Positions 35,994 to 43,962 of a DNA stretch of 64,000 nt are shown piece after piece. This DNA is from Hymenobacter sp. BT559 (GTDB taxonomy: Bacteria; Bacteroidota; Bacteroidia; Cytophagales; Hymenobacteraceae), in contig NZ_JAGETY010000011.1 of the NCBI RefSeq assembly GCF_017571525.1, forward strand, positions 114,276 through 178,275. The letters run 5' to 3'. Numbering within the stretch: the stretch's first letter is position 1; every line of letters begins with the position of its first letter. Under the pieces are notes generated by a model that saw only the letters and a program-made list of their open reading frames with translations, had not been told where the DNA came from and did no database searches. A program made the translations under genes and the position numbers.

Positions 35994-38687
35994 ATGTTGA
36001 AATGCGCTACGCTGCTGCTTAGCCTATGGCTGCTCACTTTTGGGGCGCTGCCGGGGGCTGGGCAAACGCCCATCCACGTAGGCCCGCGCACCTGCGCCAC
36101 GCCGCAAGCTGATGCCGGGCAGCAGGCCCAGCTGGCACGCCACCTGCCCAGCTACCGGGCCGCCAAGCTGGCGGCCACGGCGCCCCGGGCACTGCGCACC
36201 GCAGCAGCCATGACTTACACGCTGCCCGTGGTGGTGCACATCGTGCACAATGGCGAGGCCGTGGGCACGGGCGCCAATATCAGCCAGGCACAGGTGCAGT
36301 CGCAGCTCGACGTACTGAACGAGGACTACCGCAACTTGAATGCCGATGGCGCCCTGGTGCCGACGGCGTTTCAGCCGGTGCGGGCCGATGCCCAGTTTCA
36401 GTTTGTGCTGGCCGTGCGCGACCCTAGCGGCCGGCTGCTGCCCGAGCCGGGCATCGACCGCGTAGACCGCAACGCGCTGGGCCTGTCCGCGCCGCCCTAC
36501 GACCTTGCGACGGTGGAAAACAGCATTAAGCCCGCCACCGACTGGAACCCCGACCAGTACCTCAATATCTGGGTAATGGATACGGGCACCACGCTGCTTG
36601 GCTATGCGCAGTTTCCGGACAATACGGCGGGGCTGGGTGGCCTGAGCCCCTACGGCGGGGCGGCCAACACCGACGGGGTGGTTATCGCCTACGCCGCCTT
36701 TGGCCGGGTGGGCACCCTGTTCCCGAACTACAACAAGGGCCGTACCCTGACCCACGAGCTAGGCCACTGGCTGGGCCTGATTCACGTGTGGGGCGATTCG
36801 AGCTGCGGCAACGACTATTGTGCCGACACCCCGACCCAGGAAACCTCGAACACCGGCTGCCCGGCCTTTCCGCACGTGTCGTGCTCAAACGGGCCCACCG
36901 GCGACATGTTCATGAATTTTCTGGACTACTCCAACGATGCGTGCCTGCACCTGTTTACGGGCGACCAAAAGGGCCGTATGCAAGAGGTAATGGCCGCCGG
37001 CACGCCGCGGCGCGTGTCGCTGCTGACCTCGCCGGCGCTGTGCACGGGCACGCCCCTGGTGGCTACGGCGGCCGTGGCTGGCGGCAGCACGGCCTGCGCC
37101 GGCAGCGCGGTGACGCTAACGGCCAGCGGTCCGGCCGGCGCCAGCTACGACTGGAGCGGCCCGGCCGGCTTTGTCAGCACCCAGCAAAACCCCGTGCTGC
37201 CCGCCGTGACGGCCGCGCAGGCCGGCACCTATACCGTGCGGGTGGCCGTGACCACGGGCCTTTGCCCGGCCGCCGCCAGCACCACGCTCACCGTGAGCCC
37301 GGCGCCGCCTACGCCCGTGCTCACGGCTTCAGCGTCAACATTTTGCCCAAGCGCAGGCCCTTCGCTACTGCTCACGGCCACTAACCTGGCCGCCGGCGGC
37401 ACCTTTACCTGGAGCGTGGTGAGCGGCGACGGGCTACCGACCACGGCCGCGGGCGCCAGCATTTTGGTTACGCCCACGCAGTCATCTACTTACCGGCTCA
37501 CGGTGGCGGTGCCGGGCGGAGGCTGCACCTCGTCGGCCACGGTGAGTGTGCAGGCGCTGGCGCCGGTGTGGAGCGGCGCGGCCGGCAACGGCAACTGGTT
37601 TGACGCTGCCAACTGGGATGGCTGCGTACCTACCCGCGCCACCGATGCGCTTATTCCGGCGGGGCTGGCCACGCCCTACCCCACCATCGCGAGCGGTACG
37701 GCCGAGGTGCGCACACTCACACAACAGGGCCCACTGGTGCTGCGCGGCGGCGAGTTGGCCCTATACGGCGACCACCTCGGCACGGGGGCCTTCATGCACA
37801 GCGGCGGTACGCTGGCCACGCGCGGCGCAGGTGCTCAGAGCCTGCGCCCTGGCGAGTACCAAACGGTCCTCGTTAGTGGCACGGGCCTCAAAACCATTGG
37901 GGAGGCCACAATTAATCAAGCGCTTACGCTAGGCGGCGCGGTGCTTGCTACCGGCCCGGCAGTGCTCACGCTGGCCCCCGCCGCCACTATCACCGAAACC
38001 GACGCCAGCTACGTGCTGGGCCAGGTACAAACTACCCGCCCGGCTAGCCCTGGCGCCGAAGCCTTTGGCGGACTAGGCCTGACCATTGCCCCAGCGAGTG
38101 CGCCGGGTGCTACTACGGTACTGCGCACCACGGGCCAGCCCCAGGGCGTAGGCGCAGCCAGCAGCATCGGCCGCTATTTTGATATTCGGACGGCGGTGGG
38201 CCCCGGCGCCAGCCTCACACAATTCTATTTGCCGCATGAGTTGAACGGGCTGGGTGATAATCAGCTTACTATGTTTCATTCCGTTGACGGAGGCGCCACC
38301 TGGAGCAACGAAGGCACCACCCAACGCGATGCCACGGCCCACGCCCTGCGCCGTGCCTACGTCACGGACCTGAATGGCCGCTGGACCCTGGCCAGCGCGG
38401 CTAGCCCGCTCACGCTGGCGGCCGTCACCTACGCCATCAACGCCTTTCCGGTGCCCTTCGGGTCCGATGGGCTGTCGATACAAGTGACAACGGCTACTGC
38501 CGGGCCCCTCAACGTGCAGCTCTACGACCTGCTCGGCCGCGTCATCTACAGCCAGGACTTAGCGGCCGTTGAGGTGGGTACCAGCACGGTGGCCCTGCCC
38601 GGCTCGGGGCTGTTAGCCCCCGCCAAGTACGTGCTCGTGGTGCGCCAGGGCACCCAAACGGCCAAGCTCAACGTGGTGCGGCAGTAG
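35994..38687 (+). CDS. secreted M43 zinc metalloprotease with T9SS sorting domain
   Basis: An 897-aa protein from ATG 35994, giving signal peptide MLKCATLLLSLWLLTFGALP. Residues about 80-345 are a pappalysin/cytophagalysin-type M43 domain: zinc site HELGHWLGLIH with His254, Glu255, His258 and His264, and a Cys-rich loop CGNDYCADTP. The Met-turn region reads MNFLDYSNDAC. Two Ig/PKD-like repeats follow, then a beta-helix-like region, and the last 80 residues (FPVPFG to TAKLNVVRQ) form a type A C-terminal signal for the type IX secretion system. It digests proteins outside the cell. Monocistronic. Confidence 0.92.
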   Translation: MLKCATLLLSLWLLTFGALPGAGQTPIHVGPRTCATPQADAGQQAQLARHLPSYRAAKLAATAPRALRTAAAMTYTLPVVVHIVHNGEAVGTGANISQAQVQSQLDVLNEDYRNLNADGALVPTAFQPVRADAQFQFVLAVRDPSGRLLPEPGIDRVDRNALGLSAPPYDLATVENSIKPATDWNPDQYLNIWVMDTGTTLLGYAQFPDNTAGLGGLSPYGGAANTDGVVIAYAAFGRVGTLFPNYNKGRTLTHELGHWLGLIHVWGDSSCGNDYCADTPTQETSNTGCPAFPHVSCSNGPTGDMFMNFLDYSNDACLHLFTGDQKGRMQEVMAAGTPRRVSLLTSPALCTGTPLVATAAVAGGSTACAGSAVTLTASGPAGASYDWSGPAGFVSTQQNPVLPAVTAAQAGTYTVRVAVTTGLCPAAASTTLTVSPAPPTPVLTASASTFCPSAGPSLLLTATNLAAGGTFTWSVVSGDGLPTTAAGASILVTPTQSSTYRLTVAVPGGGCTSSATVSVQALAPVWSGAAGNGNWFDAANWDGCVPTRATDALIPAGLATPYPTIASGTAEVRTLTQQGPLVLRGGELALYGDHLGTGAFMHSGGTLATRGAGAQSLRPGEYQTVLVSGTGLKTIGEATINQALTLGGAVLATGPAVLTLAPAATITETDASYVLGQVQTTRPASPGAEAFGGLGLTIAPASAPGATTVLRTTGQPQGVGAASSIGRYFDIRTAVGPGASLTQFYLPHELNGLGDNQLTMFHSVDGGATWSNEGTTQRDATAHALRRAYVTDLNGRWTLASAASPLTLAAVTYAINAFPVPFGSDGLSIQVTTATAGPLNVQLYDLLGRVIYSQDLAAVEVGTSTVALPGSGLLAPAKYVLVVRQGTQTAKLNVVRQ

Positions 38688-38711
38688 CGCCTGGCCGCAA
38701 GCTGCAGGCGG

Positions 38712-39605
38712 CTAGCCCTGCTCCTGCGCGAAGACTGCCTGCAAAGTAGCCAGCGACGCGCCGGCCGCGATGGGCAGGCCCAGCAGCCGGGCCACGGCCG
38801 CATAGACTACCGTCGGCTGGCCAGCTTCCAGAATGCCCCGGTCGCCAGCAGCCTGGGTGGTCTTGCTCAGCTTATGGCCCGCCGCATCGGTGAGCAGGCT
38901 GTGGTGATAAAACCGGATATGCTCGGGGCTGAAGCCACGGGTTTCGGCTAGCTGGGCAGCTAACCAGAGTTGGGCAGCCGTGCTAGGCAATAGGTCGAGG
39001 CCGCGCACGATGAGGGTAGTACCTAGGCGCAAATCGTCGGCCACCGAGGCTAGCTGGTAGGCGGCCACGCCATCTTTTTTGCGCACCACAAAGTCGGGCA
39101 TTTCGGCCGCCAGTGCCACCTGCACGGCACCCTGCCAGCCATCGGCCAGGCCGACAGTGGTGCCGGCCGGCACGCGCACCCGCCACGCCGCGCCGGGTGT
39201 GGCCAGTGGCACTACTGCCTGCGCAGCCTCGGCCGTGCGCGAGCGGGCGCTGCCGTACACCAGGCCCGGCTGCTGGGCCAGCCGCCGCAAAAGTCGGTTG
39301 TACTCGGGCAAGTGCAGCAGCTGCGAATAGTGCTGCAAAAAGTCATCGGGTCCGCTAGGGCCGTGGTCGTAGTCAAGCCCTAGCCAGTCGATTACCCGAA
39401 AAATAGTTGACAGATAAGGCCGCCGCAGCCGGGCACGGTCGAGGTCGTCGATGCGCAGGTGCATCGTACCGCCCGCTTGGCGCACCAGCAGCCAGGTCAG
39501 CACGAAGTTGACGGCGTTGCCCAGGTGCAGGTAGCCGCTGGGTGTGGGGGCTAGCCGGCCGACTATAGGTTTTTGATTTTCTGTTTCTTGTTTTTCGTTT
39601 GTCAT
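38712..39605 (-). CDS. gluQ: glutamyl-Q tRNA(Asp) synthetase
   Basis: A 297-aa truncated glutamyl-tRNA synthetase without anticodon-binding domain. HIGH-like motif: RLAPTPSGYLHLGNAVNF (residues about 17-34); KMSKS-like: GHKLSKTTQ (about 241-249). It attaches glutamate to queuosine at position 34 of tRNA-Asp. The zinc site of the E. coli enzyme (Tyr-x-Cys-x-Cys-x-Arg) reads VYGSARSRT here, so both Cys are replaced. The only possible start is the ATG at 39603-39605, which lies inside one arm of the family A repeat. Last gene of the mnmH-VOC-selD-gluQ run. Confidence 0.87.
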   Translation of the reverse strand: MTNEKQETENQKPIVGRLAPTPSGYLHLGNAVNFVLTWLLVRQAGGTMHLRIDDLDRARLRRPYLSTIFRVIDWLGLDYDHGPSGPDDFLQHYSQLLHLPEYNRLLRRLAQQPGLVYGSARSRTAEAAQAVVPLATPGAAWRVRVPAGTTVGLADGWQGAVQVALAAEMPDFVVRKKDGVAAYQLASVADDLRLGTTLIVRGLDLLPSTAAQLWLAAQLAETRGFSPEHIRFYHHSLLTDAAGHKLSKTTQAAGDRGILEAGQPTVVYAAVARLLGLPIAAGASLATLQAVFAQEQG

Positions 39606-39726
39606 TGCGAGCGCAACGAAGTGGAGCGCGGCAATCTTTACTTGTCGTCCACTTCAGCGGGTTAGTTAACCCAATGACAAAGGAAAGATTGCCGCGCTCC
39701 ACTTCGTTGCGCTCGCAATGACAAAC
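39597..39726. repeat. 43-bp perfect inverted repeat, family A, covering the gluQ start
   Basis: Arms 39597-39639 and 39684-39726 are perfect reverse complements (43 bases) around a 44-base spacer. The core is TTGCGAGCGCAACG with CGCGGCAATC. The element begins 6 bases after the selD stop on the minus strand, and its other arm contains the gluQ ATG and the next few bases. Confidence 0.95.
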
Positions 39727-39732
39727 GATTAT

Positions 39733-40794
39733 TTACTCCACCACAATCCAAGGCTCGCCTTCCGCGTGTGCCCTCAGCTCGCCGAAGCTTTGCAGGGCTA
39801 GTCCGTGGCGGGCAAAAACTGCCTGGGCCTCCGCTTCAGCCGCGCCGGGCTCTACGCATACCAGCAGGCCGCCCGAGGTCTGGGGGTCGCAGAGGTAGAA
39901 TTTTTGCTCGTCCGTCAGCGGCCCTACTTTGTGGCCGTAGCTGGCAAAGTTGCGCACTGTGCCGCCGGGCACCGCGCCTTGCAGTAGGTAGCGCTCGGCC
40001 TCGGCCAGGCGCGGCACGTGGAAGTAGTTGACGACTGCCTGCAAGTCGCTGCCCTCGCACACCTCAGCCAGGTGCCCTAGCAGTCCGAAGCCGGTGACGT
40101 CGGTCATGGCCCGCACCCCGGCAATTTCGCCGAGCGCAGCGCCAATTTTATTGAGCTGGCGCATCTGGGCCGGGGCTACATCGGCATCCTCGGGGCTCAG
40201 GATTTCGCGCTTCTGGGCCGTAGTTAGAATGCCTACCCCTAGCGGCTTGGTGAGGTAGAGGCGGCAGCCGGCGGTGGCGGTGTCGTTGCGCTTGAGGTTC
40301 TGCTCGCTCACCAGGCCCGTCACAGCGAGCCCAAAAATGGGCTCGGGCGAGTCGATGCTGTGGCCGCCGGCCAGCGGAATACCTGCCTCGGCGCAAATGG
40401 CCCGGGCACCTTCGGTGACGCGGGCTGCTACCTCGGGCGGCAGCTTGTCGATGGGCCAGCCCAGCACCGCGATAGCCAGCAGCGGCTTGCCGCCCATCGC
40501 ATACACGTCCGAAATGGCATTGGCCGAGGCGATGCGCCCGAAGTCGAAAGCATCATCGACGATGGGCATGAAAAAATCGGTGGTGCTGATAACGCACTGC
40601 CCCGCTTGCTCGGGCAGGCGGTACACGGCCGCATCGTCACGCGAGCCATTGCCGACCAGCAGGTTCTCATAATTGGGCTGCGGCAGGCTGCTGTGCAGGA
40701 TTTTGTCGAGCACGCTAGGGGCAATTTTGCAGCCGCAGCCCGCGCCGTGGCTGTACTGGGTAAGGCGGATTTGGTCGAGGTCGGTGGGGGTCAT
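39733..40794 (-). CDS. selD: selenophosphate synthase (selenide, water dikinase)
   Basis: A 353-aa enzyme that makes selenophosphate from selenide and ATP. The N-terminal active site reads YSHGAGCGCKI, with Cys20 in the position that is Sec or Cys in homologues, and Lys23 following. Downstream blocks SDVYAMGGKPLLAIAVLGWP, LAGGHSIDSPEPIFGLAVTG and the ATP-binding DVTGFGLLGHL are intact. Together with mnmH two genes upstream it supplies selenium for 2-selenouridine in tRNA wobble positions. I see no selA, selB or selenocysteine tRNA in this window. Confidence 0.95.
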   Translation of the reverse strand: MTPTDLDQIRLTQYSHGAGCGCKIAPSVLDKILHSSLPQPNYENLLVGNGSRDDAAVYRLPEQAGQCVISTTDFFMPIVDDAFDFGRIASANAISDVYAMGGKPLLAIAVLGWPIDKLPPEVAARVTEGARAICAEAGIPLAGGHSIDSPEPIFGLAVTGLVSEQNLKRNDTATAGCRLYLTKPLGVGILTTAQKREILSPEDADVAPAQMRQLNKIGAALGEIAGVRAMTDVTGFGLLGHLAEVCEGSDLQAVVNYFHVPRLAEAERYLLQGAVPGGTVRNFASYGHKVGPLTDEQKFYLCDPQTSGGLLVCVEPGAAEAEAQAVFARHGLALQSFGELRAHAEGEPWIVVE

Positions 40795-40813
40795 AGCAGG
40801 TCGTCAGCTTTCG

Positions 40814-41203
40814 TTAAAAATTCCAGGCGGCTTGTTGCAGCACTACCCGATAACCGTCGGGGTCCTCAAAAGTGAGGCCCTGGCGGTCCCAATACGCATT
40901 GTGGGCCGGTACCGGCGGGTAGCCGTGGGCCTGCATCTGGGTCACGGCGGCTTCCCACTCGGCGCGCTCGGGCACATAAAAAACCAGCAGATTTTCGGCC
41001 GTGGGCGCGGGCAGCACCAGGTGGCCTGCTTGCTGCGTAAACTCCAAATGATACGATGCCTGCGGGTGCCCGAGCATCAGGCCATCGAACCCATCGTGGC
41101 CCGCAAAAGCATAGAGCTCGGCTAGCCCCAGACCATCCACGTAGAAACGGCGCAATGCTGCTAAGTCGTTAGTGGGCCGGGCTACTCGCAGCTTTGGAAT
41201 CAT
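40814..41203 (-). CDS. VOC (glyoxalase/bleomycin-resistance fold) protein
   Basis: A 129-aa single VOC domain from ATG 41203. RVARPTNDLAALRRFYVDGL opens the first beta-alpha-beta module and FEDPDGYRVVLQQA closes the second, with Glu/His-type metal ligands suggested by YHLEFTQ and the C-terminal Gly-Tyr-Arg-Val-Val block. Typical members are glyoxalase-like or fosfomycin/bleomycin resistance-like; the substrate cannot be told. It overlaps the 3' end of mnmH by 35 bases and ends 20 bases before selD, so it is clearly part of that operon. A role in selenium or aldehyde chemistry would be speculation. Confidence 0.8.
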   Translation of the reverse strand: MIPKLRVARPTNDLAALRRFYVDGLGLAELYAFAGHDGFDGLMLGHPQASYHLEFTQQAGHLVLPAPTAENLLVFYVPERAEWEAAVTQMQAHGYPPVPAHNAYWDRQGLTFEDPDGYRVVLQQAAWNF

Positions 41204-42236
41204 GGCTATCCCACTTAGGTGAGGTGGATAAGTTAGGCGCGGCAGCGAGCACCAGCGCCGCATTAGCCGCCGCGTCGGTGCCCTGGGCCGCTACAGTTGT
41301 GGCCGGGCGGTCGGCCAGCCCGTAGCCGTAGGTTTTATCATAATAGGCCAGCACCAACTCTACCATGCGGGGCATGTCGCCATCGGCGATGGCCCCTAGC
41401 GCTTCTTTGGTCACGAGGCCGCCCAGGCGCTTGCGCAGGCGCAGCACGGCCGCCGCTAGCCCGGCCGCGTCGTGGCGGCCGTAGTCGGCTGCGAGATACT
41501 GAACACGGGCGGCCTGCGGCACATCTAGCACCACCAGCGGCGCGGCGCGCATTTGCTCAAAAAATGTGGCTGGGATGCCCAGGCTGCCGATGGTACGGCT
41601 CTCATCCTCCACCCAGATAGGCCGGTCGGTGGGCAGCTTGGCCAGGGCCGCGGCCAGGTCGTTTTCAAATTGCTCTTGGGTGGGCTGCGGCGGCTGGCCC
41701 AGACTGCCAAACGATGAGCCGAGGTGGTTGGCTAGGCCCTCTAAGTCCAGCACGGGCTCGCCACGCCGGGCCAGCTCGTGCAGTACGGCGGTTTTGCCGC
41801 TGCCGGTGTAGCCGCCCAGCACCCGCAGCTGGCGCGGGCGCGCAAACTCGGCCAAGGCCCAGCGGCGAAAATCTTTATAGCCCTTATCGAGCAAATTGAC
41901 GTGGAAGCCGGCCAGCTCCAGCAGCCACAGCACGGCACCGCTGCGCATGCCGCCGCGCCAGCAGTGCAGGCGCACTTCCTGGCCGGGCGCCAGCTTTTTG
42001 GCCTGCTCCACCATCGCCCGCATCTTGGGGCCGAAGAAATCGAGGCCTAGCAAAATGGCCTTATCGGGGTTCACCTGCTTATAGGTGGTGCCGATGCGGG
42101 CACGCTCCTCATCGGTGAAAAGCGGCAGGCTCAGCGCCCCCGGAATGTGGCCCTGGGCATACTCGGCCGGGGCGCGCACGTCGAGGATAGGACCAGCGGC
42201 GGTGTCTAGAAAATCGGTAATCGGATGGCGAGGCAT
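41169..42236 (-). CDS. mnmH: tRNA 2-selenouridine synthase
   Basis: A 355-aa protein. An N-terminal rhodanese domain has the active Cys92 in LHCWRGGMRSG, and a C-terminal P-loop domain has GGYTGSGKT (residues 141-149). It replaces sulfur of 2-thiouridine at tRNA position 34 by selenium, through a geranylated intermediate, using selenophosphate from SelD. The last 25 residues are Ala/Ser rich and overlap the VOC gene. First gene of the operon. A TAAGTTTG box ends 6 bases before the ATG, so the mRNA may be leaderless. Confidence 0.93.
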   Translation of the reverse strand: MPRHPITDFLDTAAGPILDVRAPAEYAQGHIPGALSLPLFTDEERARIGTTYKQVNPDKAILLGLDFFGPKMRAMVEQAKKLAPGQEVRLHCWRGGMRSGAVLWLLELAGFHVNLLDKGYKDFRRWALAEFARPRQLRVLGGYTGSGKTAVLHELARRGEPVLDLEGLANHLGSSFGSLGQPPQPTQEQFENDLAAALAKLPTDRPIWVEDESRTIGSLGIPATFFEQMRAAPLVVLDVPQAARVQYLAADYGRHDAAGLAAAVLRLRKRLGGLVTKEALGAIADGDMPRMVELVLAYYDKTYGYGLADRPATTVAAQGTDAAANAALVLAAAPNLSTSPKWDSHDSKAASSPAH

Positions 42237-42241
42237 TAGAA

Positions 42242-42249
42242 CAAACTTA
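42242..42249 (-). promoter_or_regulatory. TAnnTTTG -7 element for mnmH
   Basis: TAAGTTTG on the minus strand with five bases between it and the mnmH ATG. It faces an identical box for nuoM 42 bases away. Confidence 0.5.
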
Positions 42250-42291
42250 CGGGAAAGTCGCGCGAAGCTTCCGGCTTCCCGATGCGGGCAG

Positions 42292-42299
42292 TAAGTTTG
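42292..42299 (+). promoter_or_regulatory. TAnnTTTG -7 element for nuoM
   Basis: TAAGTTTG on the plus strand, about 58 bases before the nuoM ATG. The -33 region is unclear. Confidence 0.5.
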
Positions 42300-42357
42300 C
42301 AGCTAATTCGCGGTAAACCCGCCGGGCTTCCGGCCGGTTTGCCGTGCGCTTTCGCTA

Positions 42358-43836
42358 ATGCTGACAGCTTTTCTCGTTTTCTTCCCGCTTGCCGCCGCCC
42401 TGCTCCTTCACTTTGCCAAAGGCGGCGCGGCCCGCGCCCTGGCCCTGGGGGCTTCGCTACTCGAATTGGCCGTGGCCATCTTTGCCGCCTTCACCTACGC
42501 CCGCAGCGGGCCGGGCGCCCTCGATGTCAACCTCAGCTGGATACCCTCGGCGGGCATCAATTTCCACCTTGGTATTGACGGACTGAGCTTGTGCCTGGTG
42601 CTGCTTACGGCGGTGCTGGTGCCCATCATCCTGGCCACCGCCTTCCGCCACGACGAGTACGAGAACCCCGGCGCGTTCTACGCGCTGGTGCTATTCATGC
42701 AAACGGGTTTGCTAGGGGTATTCACGGCCCTCGACGCCTTTGTGTTCTATTTCTTCTGGGAAGTAGCGCTGATTCCAATCTACTTCCTGGCCGGCGCCTG
42801 GAGCCGCGCCGACCGCCGCATCGCTATTACGTTTAAGTTTTTCTTGTACACCATTATCGGCTCGCTCTTTATGCTGGCTGGCTTTGTGTACCTGTACCTG
42901 CAAACCGGACCGGCCGCCGGCTCGCTGGCCGCGCACTCGTCCGATATTCAGGCTATGTACACGGCGGGCAAGCAGCTAGCCGCCTCGCAGCAGGCGTGGG
43001 TATTCTGGCTCATCTTCGCCGCTTTTGCCGTGAAGATGCCCATCTTCCCCTTCCACACCTGGCAGCCCGACACTTATACCGAGTCGCCGGCTCCGGCCAC
43101 GATGCTGCTCTCGGGCATCATGCTGAAAATGGGTATTTACGGCTGCCTGCGCTGGCTGCTTCCGGTCGTGCCGCTAGGGGTTAGCCAGTGGCAGCAGCTA
43201 GTGATGGTGCTGGCTATTATCGGCATTATCTACGGCGCCATCATCGCCATCCGCCAGCGCGATATGAAGCGGCTCATCGCCTACTCGTCGCTCTCGCACG
43301 TGGGCCTGATGATTGCGGGCGTATTCTCGCTAAAAGCTATTGGCCTGCAAGGTGCGGTGGTGCAGATGCTGGCCCACGGCGTAAACGTGGTGGGCATGTT
43401 CTTGGTGGCCGACGCCATTGAGCGCCGCACCGGCACCCGCGATTTGGCCGACCTCGGCGGCCTTACCCGCCGCACGCCGCTGCTCAGCGTGTGCTTTCTG
43501 GTGATGCTGCTTAGCACTGTGGCGCTGCCGCTCACAGGTGGCTTTGTAGGTGAATTCCTGCTGCTGGCCGGTGTGTACGAGTTCAATATGTGGGCCGGCG
43601 CCGTGGCAGGTCTCACCATTATTTTCTCGGCCGTGTACCTGCTACGCATGTATCAGCGCGCTATGCTTGGGCCCGATTCGGCTTACTCGGACACCATTAC
43701 CGACCTCAGCGGCAAGGAGCTGTTCATGTTTGCCCCGCTCATCGCGCTGGTGTTCTGGCTGGGGTTGTTTCCGGGCACATTCCTGCACTTGTCCGAGCCT
43801 ACCATCAGTAGCATTCTGACGGCCGTGGGCCGGTAA
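42358..43836 (+). CDS. nuoM: NADH-quinone oxidoreductase subunit M
   Basis: A 492-aa antiporter-like membrane subunit of complex I with about 14 helices. The conserved Glu on helix 5 is in FFWEVALIPIYFLAG, the helix 7-8 region has FPFHTWQPDTYTESPAPATM with LSGIMLKMGIYG and its Lys, and SSLSHVGLMIAG follows. It couples quinone reduction to proton transport. Unusually, no nuoL or nuoK precedes it; the gene starts right after a divergent promoter shared with mnmH. A long inverted repeat separates it from nuoN. Confidence 0.95.
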   Translation: MLTAFLVFFPLAAALLLHFAKGGAARALALGASLLELAVAIFAAFTYARSGPGALDVNLSWIPSAGINFHLGIDGLSLCLVLLTAVLVPIILATAFRHDEYENPGAFYALVLFMQTGLLGVFTALDAFVFYFFWEVALIPIYFLAGAWSRADRRIAITFKFFLYTIIGSLFMLAGFVYLYLQTGPAAGSLAAHSSDIQAMYTAGKQLAASQQAWVFWLIFAAFAVKMPIFPFHTWQPDTYTESPAPATMLLSGIMLKMGIYGCLRWLLPVVPLGVSQWQQLVMVLAIIGIIYGAIIAIRQRDMKRLIAYSSLSHVGLMIAGVFSLKAIGLQGAVVQMLAHGVNVVGMFLVADAIERRTGTRDLADLGGLTRRTPLLSVCFLVMLLSTVALPLTGGFVGEFLLLAGVYEFNMWAGAVAGLTIIFSAVYLLRMYQRAMLGPDSAYSDTITDLSGKELFMFAPLIALVFWLGLFPGTFLHLSEPTISSILTAVGR

Positions 43837-43845
43837 CACTTACAG

Positions 43846-43951
43846 TGTCATGCTGACGAAGGAAGCATCTTATCAGGCTGATTTCGTCATCTTTTAAGCA
43901 GTTATTATTGAGCGCGAACGTGATAAGATGCTTCGCAGGCTCAGCATGACA
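43846..43951. repeat. inverted repeat, family B, between nuoM and nuoN
   Basis: Arms 43846-43875 and 43921-43951 (TGTCATGCTGA at the outer ends, GAAGCATCTTATCA at the inner) pair with a small bulge in the middle. It lies 9 bases after the nuoM stop and 11 bases before the nuoN ATG, and shares wording with the copy at 50981-51074. Confidence 0.85.
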
Positions 43952-43962
43952 GGCGTACTTCT

